Shown here one piece after another: positions 1-7,476 of a DNA stretch of 18,580 nt. The first letter of the stretch is position 1; each line of letters opens with the position of its first letter. Made by a program: the position numbers and the translations under genes. The stretch is from positions 1-18,580 of the forward strand of contig DGZP01000034.1 of the NCBI GenBank assembly GCA_002398565.1, read 5' to 3'. Under the pieces are notes generated by a model. It was not told where the DNA came from, searched no databases, and worked only from the letters and a program-made list of their open reading frames with translations. The stretch is from Proteiniphilum sp. UBA4977. Its GTDB lineage: Bacteria > Bacteroidota > Bacteroidia > Bacteroidales > Dysgonomonadaceae.

Positions 1-58
1 TGAGAGTGAAAGTGAAAATAGCGCCAAAGAGCTGGCTCGATTAGTTATAACAGAACAG
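1..58 (+). other. 5' edge: end of an upstream gene or N-terminal extension, undecided
   Basis: Two frames are possible in these 58 bases. One frame is open from the window edge, ends in TAG at 42-44, and would give an upstream protein ending in ...APKSWLD, 14 nt before the first ATG. The other frame has no stop and runs directly into the STAS gene starting at 59, so that protein could have an N-terminal extension or be fused to an upstream domain. Neither tail is long enough to identify. The STAS domain fits a normal start at 59, so the first option is slightly preferred. Confidence 0.3.
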
Positions 59-397
59 ATGAAAGTAACAACCCAAACGAAAAACAACATTGTCTATATC
101 ACAATACAGGGAAGTATAGACAGCAATACAGCCGGCGAATTGCAGTCGCGTATCATGGAAGAACTGACTTCCTGCAATCGGGTAATTATGGATTTAACCG
201 CAGTTGTTTTCCTCTCCAGTGCCGGGTTGCGGGTACTGTTGATGCTATACAGACAACTAAATGCCAATGGTGGCAAGGTATTGCTGGTGAATGTTTCAGA
301 GGAAATCTGCGACATCATGTCGATGACCGGATTCATTAATTTCTTCGAACTATATGCCAGCATCGAAGAGGCTGAAAAACAATTCATACAGACATGA
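59..397 (+). CDS. STAS-domain anti-sigma-factor antagonist (SpoIIAA/RsbV-like), first copy
   Basis: A 112-residue single-domain STAS protein of normal family length. The central motif FLSSAGLRVL (residues 51-60) aligns with the SpoIIAA phosphorylation loop, which puts the probable phosphorylated serine at Ser54. In partner switching (known for the family), the unphosphorylated form binds an RsbW-type kinase and frees that kinase's other client; the kinase phosphorylates it and a PP2C phosphatase resets it. The ATG at 59 places the first beta strand near residue 11, as is usual, although the frame stays open upstream and there is no clear Shine-Dalgarno site. Its stop overlaps the GlgX start by 4 nt (ATGA), so the two are translationally coupled. 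Kinase, phosphatase and a second STAS protein follow in the same operon. Cytoplasmic. Confidence 0.9.
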   Translation: MKVTTQTKNNIVYITIQGSIDSNTAGELQSRIMEELTSCNRVIMDLTAVVFLSSAGLRVLLMLYRQLNANGGKVLLVNVSEEICDIMSMTGFINFFELYASIEEAEKQFIQT

Positions 398-2517
398 GTA
401 CACTTGATAACAGGATCGACTTTTACCCTACAAACGAATACAGGGGTATAAAATATCGTCGGGGGCGTGTACTCCCTTTTGGGGCGACCCTGGTACCCAA
501 CGGAGTAAACTTCTCCGTTTTTTCCAGCGCGTCTACATCCTGTACGCTGGTTCTGTTTAATAAAAACGAAGAGGAGCCCTATGCAGAGATACCAATACCC
601 GACGAATTCAGGGTAGGAAATGTATATGCCATCATTGTTTTTGGCCTCGATTATGAAAATATTGAATATGGCTACAGGATGGATGGGCCATACGATCCGC
701 AGAACGGATACCGGTTCGACAAGCAGGTTGTTTTGTCGGATCCCTATGCCAAAGCAATAGGAGGTAGAGACAAATGGCGCGATGATTCCAACCTGAAGCG
801 GAATTATCCTTTCCGGTCACGGCTGGTGTTCGATGATTTCGATTGGGAGGAGGATAACCCGCTGGAAACACCCATGGAGGATCTGATTATTTATGAGATC
901 CACGTGAGAGGTTTTACGTCTCACCCCTCATCGGGTGTCAGGCACAGGGGCACCTTTGCTGCCATCAGGGAGAAAATACCCTATTTGCGCGATCTGGGTA
1001 TCAACTGCGTGGAGTTGATGCCGATCTACGAGTTTGATGAATTCGAGCATAGCCGTGAAAATACCAATACAGGCGACCTGCTGGTAAACTATTGGGGATA
1101 TAGTACCCTCAATTTTTTTGCTCCCAAGTCAGGTTATGCCGCTACAGGCAAGTACGGGATGGCGGTTGATGAACTGAAGACACTGATTAAGGAGCTTCAT
1201 AGAAACGGCATTGAGGTGTTCCTGGATGTGGTGTTTAATCATACGGCGGAGGGTGATCACCGTGGACCGACCATCTCTTTCAGGGGCATCGACAACAAAA
1301 CTTATTACATGCTCACCCCCGACGGTTATTATTTCAACTTCTCCGGCACGGGTAACACCCTTAACTGTAACCACCCCGTAGTACGCAACATGGTGCTCGA
1401 CTGCCTGCGCTACTGGGCCTCGGAATACCATGTCGACGGATTCCGTTTCGATCTGGCCTCCATCCTCGGCCGCGCCCAGGATGGCAGTCCACTTAATAAT
1501 CCTCCCCTGCTGGAATCGCTTGCACACGATCCCATACTGGCAAAATGCAAACTGATAGCCGAGGCATGGGATGCCGGCGGACTCTACCAGGTTGGTGCCT
1601 TCCCGGCCTATGGTCGCTGGGCGGAATGGAACGGGAAATATAGGGATACCGTCAGGAAATTTCTCAAGGGTGACCACAATACAGTGGGTCAACTGTCGCA
1701 ATGCATGCAGGGTTCGCCCGAGATGTACCTGCATCGGGGTACCACGGCAGGGATTAATTTTATCACCTGTCATGATGGCTTTACACTGTATGACCTGTTT
1801 GCCTATAATGAGAAACATAACGATGCAAATGGTGAAAATAACCAGGATGGATGCAACGACAACTTCAGCTGGAATTGCGGATGTGAAGGTGAAACGGATG
1901 ATCCGGGGATAAACATCCTGAGGCATCGTCAGATTAAGAATGCGATGACCATCCTGATGCTCAGTCAGGGGGTGCCCATGATCTTGATGGGTGATGAGAT
2001 GGGCAGGACACAAAAGGGAAATAATAATACCTACTGTCACGACAGTGAGTTTAACTGGCTGGACTGGAGTTTTACTAAAAAAAATTTCGATCTGTTGTCC
2101 TTTGCCCGTCACATCATTCACTTTCGCCGACAGCACCCGATATTAAGGAATAAAGAACATTACAGCAACAGAGATTACAAGGAAAGCGGCTACGCCGATA
2201 TTACATTTCACGGCACCAAGGCATGGCATGCCGACTGGTCGGAATCAAATACCGTCTTTGCTTTCATGCTCGACGGGCATCACGCCAAAAACGGCTTCGT
2301 GAAGGACGATACCATCTACGTAGCGGCCAACATGCACTGGGATGCATTGGAATTCGAGCTGCCGCAGTTATCGGAAAACAGGAAATGGTATCTTTCCGTC
2401 AATACATCCATGGCGCCGCCTGAGACATTTTATCCGCTACAGTGTGAGCCCGTGCTGGAGAATCAATCCGGTTTCATTGTCGGAGGACGCTCGGTCATAG
2501 TTTTAATAGGTAAATAA
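394..2517 (+). CDS. glgX: Glycogen debranching enzyme GlgX / isoamylase-type GH13
   Basis: A 707-residue glycoside hydrolase family 13 protein that hydrolyses alpha-1,6 branches of glycogen or its limit dextrins in the cytoplasm. An N-terminal CBM48-like beta domain covers about residues 20-140, the TIM barrel about 160-580, and a C-terminal beta domain the rest. All four GH13 regions are intact: DVVFNH (278-283), GFRFDLAS with nucleophile Asp353, AEAWD with acid/base Glu390, and FITCHD with Asp461. The length fits GlgX/TreX enzymes. The start is fixed by the 4-nt ATGA overlap with the preceding STAS gene. It sits between two STAS genes in a kinase/phosphatase operon, which suggests that glycogen breakdown is an input or output of that circuit (inference). 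No other glycogen gene is visible in the window. Direct, isoamylase-type debranching is likely, but substrate chain length cannot be read from the sequence. Confidence 0.95.
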   Translation: MSTLDNRIDFYPTNEYRGIKYRRGRVLPFGATLVPNGVNFSVFSSASTSCTLVLFNKNEEEPYAEIPIPDEFRVGNVYAIIVFGLDYENIEYGYRMDGPYDPQNGYRFDKQVVLSDPYAKAIGGRDKWRDDSNLKRNYPFRSRLVFDDFDWEEDNPLETPMEDLIIYEIHVRGFTSHPSSGVRHRGTFAAIREKIPYLRDLGINCVELMPIYEFDEFEHSRENTNTGDLLVNYWGYSTLNFFAPKSGYAATGKYGMAVDELKTLIKELHRNGIEVFLDVVFNHTAEGDHRGPTISFRGIDNKTYYMLTPDGYYFNFSGTGNTLNCNHPVVRNMVLDCLRYWASEYHVDGFRFDLASILGRAQDGSPLNNPPLLESLAHDPILAKCKLIAEAWDAGGLYQVGAFPAYGRWAEWNGKYRDTVRKFLKGDHNTVGQLSQCMQGSPEMYLHRGTTAGINFITCHDGFTLYDLFAYNEKHNDANGENNQDGCNDNFSWNCGCEGETDDPGINILRHRQIKNAMTILMLSQGVPMILMGDEMGRTQKGNNNTYCHDSEFNWLDWSFTKKNFDLLSFARHIIHFRRQHPILRNKEHYSNRDYKESGYADITFHGTKAWHADWSESNTVFAFMLDGHHAKNGFVKDDTIYVAANMHWDALEFELPQLSENRKWYLSVNTSMAPPETFYPLQCEPVLENQSGFIVGGRSVIVLIGK

Positions 2518-2541
2518 TTCATTTAATTTGGAGGAACAGAT

Positions 2542-2862
2542 ATGGGTTTCACAGTAAAAAAAGAGATTTTTGAAAAGTATATAGCATTCACACTCTGCGG
2601 ATCTTTGGATTCATCTACCGCTCCACAGTTTAACGAAGAGGTGAGGCAGGTAATTCTGCAAAATCCGCAGACCCTGGTTCTCTACGTAGATGAGCTCAAT
2701 TTTATGTCGTCTGCCGGATTGAGAGTACTTATTTTTGCCAAACAGAAATTGGGTACGGCAGCTTCTTTGATTTTGGTCAGGCCCCAGGAGCAACTGCTCG
2801 AAACATTGCGAATGACAGGGTTGATATTCAGTGTAAGTATTGTGGACCAATATCCTGAATAG
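2542..2862 (+). CDS. STAS-domain anti-sigma-factor antagonist, second copy
   Basis: A 106-residue STAS protein. The motif FMSSAGLRVL (residues 54-63) carries the predicted phosphorylated serine, Ser57. It is a clear but diverged paralogue of the protein at 59-397: the loop is nearly identical (SSAGLRVL) and the rest differs, so the two probably have different partners. A strong GGAGG at 2530-2534, 7 nt before the ATG, is unusual here, as most neighbours lack one; it may set this protein's level independently of the kinase. The kinase ATG follows the stop after one base. By family role it would be the antagonist phosphorylated by that kinase and dephosphorylated by the phosphatase at 3321-4898. 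Cytoplasmic. Confidence 0.9.
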   Translation: MGFTVKKEIFEKYIAFTLCGSLDSSTAPQFNEEVRQVILQNPQTLVLYVDELNFMSSAGLRVLIFAKQKLGTAASLILVRPQEQLLETLRMTGLIFSVSIVDQYPE

Positions 2863-2863
2863 C

Positions 2864-3298
2864 ATGAAAGCAGAATCTCAATCACGGGTTTTTGAAGCTG
2901 TGCCCGGCTCACTCGAACCGATACGCGATTTTATAACAACATTTGCCACAGCCCATGATATTGACAAGAAGAAAATTTTCAAACTCTGTCTGGCGGTAGA
3001 CGAAATCGCGACCAACATTATAAATTACGGCTACCGTTTAGCCGATATCGATGAGGGTACAATTCATGTTTGCGTGTCCTACCGTAACAGGCAACTGACG
3101 GTGATTCTCGAAGACCACGCCATTCCCTTTGATCCGATAAAGAAGGGCATGCCCACACCGGAGGAGTTGATGAAACCGGTAGAGGAAAGGCCCATAGGGG
3201 GACTGGGTATCTTCCTGGCTCGGAAAAGTGTGGATCACTTTGACTATGAATACAAGGAAGGAAAGAACCACAATATATTTGTAGTTGACATCGATTAA
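2864..3298 (+). CDS. RsbW-like anti-sigma-factor serine kinase (HATPase_c)
   Basis: A 144-residue GHKL ATPase-fold protein, the length of SpoIIAB/RsbW kinases. The N box is LAVDEIATNIINYGY (about 43-57), the G1-like loop is EDHAIPFDP, and the G2 box is GGLGIFLARK. By family knowledge it phosphorylates STAS proteins and sequesters a client protein, classically a sigma factor. The start is the ATG at 2864, one base after the STAS stop; an in-frame TTG at 2840 would overlap the STAS gene and add eight unconserved residues. The conserved G1 glycine of the usual DxGxPFDP pattern is alanine here, probably tolerated because the rest of the pocket is intact. No sigma factor is nearby, so the client is unknown. 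Two candidate STAS substrates and one phosphatase are encoded beside it. Confidence 0.88.
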   Translation: MKAESQSRVFEAVPGSLEPIRDFITTFATAHDIDKKKIFKLCLAVDEIATNIINYGYRLADIDEGTIHVCVSYRNRQLTVILEDHAIPFDPIKKGMPTPEELMKPVEERPIGGLGIFLARKSVDHFDYEYKEGKNHNIFVVDID

Positions 3299-3320
3299 TA
3301 CCTACGCCTTACATTAAGCC

Positions 3321-4898
3321 ATGTTTAGAAAACTGCCTTTCAGAAAAAAAATATTGCTGTTGCTCTTTTCATCGATAGCCGGATGTGTCATCTTCACCAC
3401 TTCGGTGACTGTCTTTTTCACCGAGAAATCTACCCAGGGCGTAATTGACGATATGCTGTTTTCTGTGGCCTACGGAGCACACAACCTTGTGGGAGATGCG
3501 TACCACGACCGCATAGAAGATGAATTCTCAATCACTCCCGAAGAGTTCGAACTCAAAAGAAGGGCCCTGCATGAGTTTGCCAAAAAGGTGGAAGTAAAAG
3601 AGGTATACTCTTATATTATTTATAATGATGGGTTACGCTGGACCTCGGGAAGTCTGAGCACTGACACTTTTTTTACCACTTACCAGGGAGACAGGGAGAA
3701 GATGAGAAGCATCTACTTTACTCCGATAGAGGAGGAGAGGGTTGTCTTCAACAGTTATGAAGATGCATACGGCCCTGTCAGATCGGTTTTTGTGCCGTTC
3801 ACCACTGCCGCTGGCAAGCGTTATGTAGTGGGGGCCGATTATGACTACCAGGTGGTGGAGAATCAACTGACCGGTATTGCTCTTGGCTTTATCCTTTTTG
3901 GCCTGCTCATCCTGATCGTTTCATTTATTATTGTCTTTGTTCTGACCAATAAGATGTCGGCGCCCATCAAGAAGCTCGTGGAGTTTTCGAAAGAGATGGT
4001 CGATAATGACTACAAGCTGACAGAGTACAATCAAAATTATCTGAAGGAGTTCTCCCTAAAATATAAAGATGAAATTGGAATTCTCTCCGGCTCGTTTCTC
4101 TACCTGCAGAATTCCATCAAACATTATGTGCAGGACCTGCAGAGGACCACAGCGGCTAAGGAAAGCCTCGAGAGCCAGTTGCGGATAGCGAATGCCATTC
4201 AGATGGGTATGCTCCCCAGGGAAGTTGGCGGATTCTGCGATCACAATGAGTTTTCTATCTGTGGTTTTATGAAACCGGCACGGGAAGTGGGTGGTGACCT
4301 CTATAATTTTTTTATGATCGACGATGAACATCTCGGCTTCACCATTGGTGATGTGTCAGATAAGGGAATACCGGCTGCTCTCTTCATGTCGATGACCAAT
4401 ACCCTCGTTAAGTCGATCGCCCTCACCGGAATCACTCCCGCCGATGTGCTTTACCGGGTGAACAACGAGCTCTGTAAGGGAAATGATCAAAACATGTTTG
4501 TCACCCTCTTCTTTGCAAAGCTGAATATCAATACAGGACAGGTGGAATATGCCAATGCCGGACACAATCCGTTTATTCTGTTGGGTGAATATGAAAAAGC
4601 ATACCAGAAACTATATTCCGGGATTGTTCTGGCAGCTTTTGAGGATGTCAGCTTCAAAAATGAAGAGGTTACCCTGTTACCGGGAGAAACCATGCTGATG
4701 TATACCGACGGAGTGACCGAAGCGATGAACAGTCAGAAACATCTGTTTGGAGAGGAGCGATTGCTGCAGATTTTTAATTCGGATGCTCCCACTTCTGTCT
4801 CCATCATGATTCAATCGGTGATCCAGGGTCTGGAGACCTACGTAGAGGGTTTTGAACAATCGGACGATATTACGGTTCTGGCGTTGCGCTATCATTGA
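3321..4898 (+). CDS. Membrane-bound PP2C/SpoIIE-type serine phosphatase with sensor and HAMP-like linker (RsbU/IcfG-like)
   Basis: A 525-residue protein. TM1 is about residues 11-33, an extracytoplasmic domain of about 150 residues follows (34-183), TM2 is about 184-208, then a HAMP-like linker (about 209-262), a helical signalling segment (about 268-298), and a C-terminal SpoIIE/PP2C phosphatase (about 305-525). Metal-binding motifs are present: AREVGGDLYNFF with Asp326, GDVSDKG with Asp344 and Asp347, YTDGVTEA with Asp463, and SDDITVL with Asp515/Asp516. It would dephosphorylate the STAS proteins in response to an external signal and so close the partner-switching cycle (family knowledge plus gene context). 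The sensor domain matches no family I can name with confidence; a Cache-like fold is possible. It starts 22 nt after the kinase and ends 8 nt before the convergent TolC-like gene. Confidence 0.92.
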   Translation: MFRKLPFRKKILLLLFSSIAGCVIFTTSVTVFFTEKSTQGVIDDMLFSVAYGAHNLVGDAYHDRIEDEFSITPEEFELKRRALHEFAKKVEVKEVYSYIIYNDGLRWTSGSLSTDTFFTTYQGDREKMRSIYFTPIEEERVVFNSYEDAYGPVRSVFVPFTTAAGKRYVVGADYDYQVVENQLTGIALGFILFGLLILIVSFIIVFVLTNKMSAPIKKLVEFSKEMVDNDYKLTEYNQNYLKEFSLKYKDEIGILSGSFLYLQNSIKHYVQDLQRTTAAKESLESQLRIANAIQMGMLPREVGGFCDHNEFSICGFMKPAREVGGDLYNFFMIDDEHLGFTIGDVSDKGIPAALFMSMTNTLVKSIALTGITPADVLYRVNNELCKGNDQNMFVTLFFAKLNINTGQVEYANAGHNPFILLGEYEKAYQKLYSGIVLAAFEDVSFKNEEVTLLPGETMLMYTDGVTEAMNSQKHLFGEERLLQIFNSDAPTSVSIMIQSVIQGLETYVEGFEQSDDITVLALRYH

Positions 4899-4906
4899 TG
4901 CAACCT

Positions 4907-6226
4907 TTATTCAACTCCAAGCAGAATCAGGCTGCTGAACAGGTCGTAGGCCGATTGGAGGAAACGATGCCTGTTTTGTTGCATCTTCATCTTCTCGTTG
5001 AGCAGGTCACTTTGCTGAATGTAGCCTTTTTCGAACTGAAAAAGTACTGCTGCTTCATTTTGTTGGCTCATCTCCCAGTTTTCCCGGTTCAGACGGTAAC
5101 TTTCTTTTCTGACTTGTAGCAGAGACAGTTCATTGAGCCGCTCTTTTTCCCGGTTGTTGCGGATATCGCGCAGGTTTTCCTGCTCCATCAACTGTTGCAA
5201 GCGCAGTCGTGATACCTCTTTGGATGTACTGAACGATTGGGTAACGGGTACCCTGAGTGAGATGCCGATATAGCTGCTACCTCTCCAGAGATTGTTGTTG
5301 AACAACGTGAACTCCTGGTTGTAGTAGTTGGTGCCGTAATATCCATTCAAAGTAACAGTGGGGGCATACTTCCAGGAGGCCGACTTCAGACGGAGCGACG
5401 CAAGATCCACTGCCTCCTGCTGCCGCAGCACCTCCAGGGGTGTGAGACCATAGACAGGTAATGCTTTCATCTCCAGAGCCCCCAGCAGCGCTGGAATATC
5501 TTCTGCCAGTGAAAGCGAGGCCACATTAGCGGCCGTCACATCCATCCCCATAAGGTAGATCAATTCTGCCTTCCGGTCGCCCGCGATCTTTGCCGCCTCC
5601 AGATAAGCAGCAACAGACTCGTTGTATGCCCTGTGTGTGTCATTCTTCCCGGAAAGGCTGATCTTCTCTTTCAAATAAAGCTGTCTGGCGTTACAGAGCA
5701 ATTCTGCATAATAGGTTGTATCTCCCCTGAGCAGTTTTTTTTGTTCTTCCGCGATCACACACTCCGCGTAAGCAAGAGCTACCCGCTCTTTTAAATCCTC
5801 TTCCGATATTTCCGTATCATATTTCTGAATCCTTTGCTGGTGTTTTTTTTCTGCTACCTGGTTGATTTTTTCCGGATTGAAGAGATCGAACCGGAGATTT
5901 ATCCCTGCCGATGAGTTATATTTCGTGTTAAACTTCAGATACATCAGCTCCCCCTCCTTTGCAGAGGAATCGAAGACATGGGCCGGCACGGGAGTGGCGG
6001 GGATCACCAGGTTTCGTCGCATCTCTCCGGAAAGATAGATGTCGGGAATATGTTGGAGACGACTCTCTTCCACCTCAATAGATGCTGCTTCGTTTTTCAT
6101 CTTCTCCACGTTGAGGGCGGGTGAGTGCGCCAGTGCCCGTTGAATGGCACCCTCCAATGTCAGAGACTCCTGTGCTGAAACTGTAACAGAAAATAAAAGC
6201 GCATATAGTATTATTGTTCTTCTCAT
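4907..6226 (-). CDS. TolC-family outer-membrane efflux channel
   Basis: A 439-residue outer-membrane factor. It has a short Sec signal peptide (hydrophobic stretch about 4-16, cleavage probably after VSA near residue 18), a start typical of the family (LTLEGAIQRALAHSPAL), and two long helical repeats rich in Gln, Glu and Arg that build the periplasmic tunnel. Length is normal for TolC-like proteins. It is the last gene of an ATPase-adaptor-permease-channel series on this strand, so it should form the outer-membrane exit of that exporter. A 107-nt gap with possible alternative hairpins separates it from the permease gene. It converges on the PP2C phosphatase gene with only 8 nt between stops and no visible terminator there. 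The exported substrate cannot be inferred. Confidence 0.9.
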   Translation of the reverse strand: MRRTIILYALLFSVTVSAQESLTLEGAIQRALAHSPALNVEKMKNEAASIEVEESRLQHIPDIYLSGEMRRNLVIPATPVPAHVFDSSAKEGELMYLKFNTKYNSSAGINLRFDLFNPEKINQVAEKKHQQRIQKYDTEISEEDLKERVALAYAECVIAEEQKKLLRGDTTYYAELLCNARQLYLKEKISLSGKNDTHRAYNESVAAYLEAAKIAGDRKAELIYLMGMDVTAANVASLSLAEDIPALLGALEMKALPVYGLTPLEVLRQQEAVDLASLRLKSASWKYAPTVTLNGYYGTNYYNQEFTLFNNNLWRGSSYIGISLRVPVTQSFSTSKEVSRLRLQQLMEQENLRDIRNNREKERLNELSLLQVRKESYRLNRENWEMSQQNEAAVLFQFEKGYIQQSDLLNEKMKMQQNRHRFLQSAYDLFSSLILLGVE

Positions 6227-6280
6227 TGAATTGGTTTGTTTTCAATATGTAAATTTTTTTATTGTTGTTGGTTGCACCTC

Positions 6281-6325
6281 ATATCCCTGTGTGATTTATC
6301 CGGGATATTCTTTTTTGATTCCCGG
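6281..6325 (-). promoter_or_regulatory. Alternative hairpins in the permease-TolC gap
   Basis: Three short segments can form two mutually exclusive stems. TCCCGG (6320-6325) pairs with CCGGGA (6300-6305), and ATATCCC (6281-6287) pairs with GGGATAT (6302-6308); both loops are 14 nt, and the middle segment is shared. Read on the minus strand, the first stem forms just after the permease stop and the second just before the TolC-like leader. The minus strand has no U-run after either stem, so simple termination is unlikely. Transcript stabilisation or differential expression is possible but is inference. Confidence 0.3.
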
Positions 6326-6333
6326 TTTTACTT

Positions 6334-7470
6334 CTATCTGAAAACCGAGGAGGGTTCCACTTTTTTCAACTTCCGGATGGAAAAATAGGAACTTCCCACG
6401 GAAATAATCAGGGTTGTGAGGAATAAAAAGCTCAACAATGCAGGGGTTAGACTGATGATCAGGCCCCCTTTTGCCATTCCTATTTTAGAGATGATAAGCA
6501 GGATCAGCGATACAAGATAACCAATCAGGGCATAAATGACCGATTGGGCAACAACCAGTCGGGTGATATAGTTGCCCGATGCCCCGATTGCTTTCAGGGT
6601 ACCGTAATCTTTGATGCGATCGTAGGTGACCGAGTACATGGTGAGCCCGATGATAAAGAAGCCGCTGATGATACCGAAGAGCACCAGTGTGGCAAAACTC
6701 ATCCCCATATTATTGTCGGTCATGACGTTGATAATGGTGGCTGTCCTTATCTTGTCTGCGGGCCACGCCTTCAGGTCGGGTGCGATCTGGTTGATCCGGG
6801 AGACGACCGACTCGATCATGCCGGCATCGGAGACGGTGACAATCACCCCGCTTACCTGGGTGGGCGACATTCCAGTGTAGTAACGGGCCTTGTCGGTAGT
6901 CGTATAGATCAGTGGGGAGCTGAATCCCTTGGCATCTTTTGTCATTACCCCTACTGTGGCCGACTTGCCATTGATTTCGAAGCGGGTACCCGGCTCCACC
7001 TCAAAACGCAACGCCTTGTTGTCATAAAAATCGGTGGAGACGACCTCCGGAGCTGCCAGGCTACCGATGGATCCGGAATAGACCAGATCGGCATAAGGAC
7101 CCGCCGCCAGGGCGGGGTAGTCGCTGCCGATAATCATGGCCGGAGCATCCTTGCCATTGGGAAATCTGGCAGAGACATTGGTGATTACGAAGCCATGCGT
7201 GCCGGTCACCCCATCGATGCTACGCAGCTGGTTTTCCCAGCGCACATCAAGTGGAGAAAGCTGGTTCACGTTTTCAGTCTGCTTTTTTACCACGAAAACC
7301 TGTGCATACTGGGGGTTGGCATTCCCCACGATGCCTCCGATGATGTTGGCAAGGTAGAAGAACATACCCAGCTCGATCCCGATCAGGTAAATGCTGATGA
7401 CGATCGCCACAAGGATGCCCATGCTCTTGGACTTTTCAAAACGGACAAATTTAAAGGCGGTAGAGAGCAT
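6334..7470 (-). CDS. ABC transporter permease, FtsX/MacB fold, DevC-like
   Basis: A 378-residue inner-membrane permease. There is one N-terminal membrane helix (about 16-40), a periplasmic domain of about 200 residues, and three C-terminal helices (about 257-282, 305-327, 335-360). The cytoplasmic-loop motif TLKAIGAS (291-298), which contacts the ATPase in this superfamily, is present. The short N-terminal segment (FKFVRFEKSKS) before the first helix and the overall size resemble DevC of the DevBCA exporters rather than the larger MacB, which is fused to its ATPase. The gene starts 6 nt after the adaptor gene stops. It works as a dimer with the ATPase at 8476-9168. Such pumps export molecules from the periplasm through TolC rather than importing them. 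Confidence 0.87.
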   Translation of the reverse strand: MLSTAFKFVRFEKSKSMGILVAIVISIYLIGIELGMFFYLANIIGGIVGNANPQYAQVFVVKKQTENVNQLSPLDVRWENQLRSIDGVTGTHGFVITNVSARFPNGKDAPAMIIGSDYPALAAGPYADLVYSGSIGSLAAPEVVSTDFYDNKALRFEVEPGTRFEINGKSATVGVMTKDAKGFSSPLIYTTTDKARYYTGMSPTQVSGVIVTVSDAGMIESVVSRINQIAPDLKAWPADKIRTATIINVMTDNNMGMSFATLVLFGIISGFFIIGLTMYSVTYDRIKDYGTLKAIGASGNYITRLVVAQSVIYALIGYLVSLILLIISKIGMAKGGLIISLTPALLSFLFLTTLIISVGSSYFSIRKLKKVEPSSVFR

Positions 7471-7476
7471 AAGCGG

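Noticed and set aside
1129..2136. A 335-codon open frame on the minus strand inside glgX
   Set aside because: It lies wholly opposite an intact GH13 gene with all catalytic motifs; its translation shows no recognisable domain and it is a codon-bias shadow.
2840..2863. Start of the kinase at TTG 2840
   Set aside because: It would overlap the STAS gene by 23 nt; the ATG at 2864 directly after the STAS stop is the standard start.
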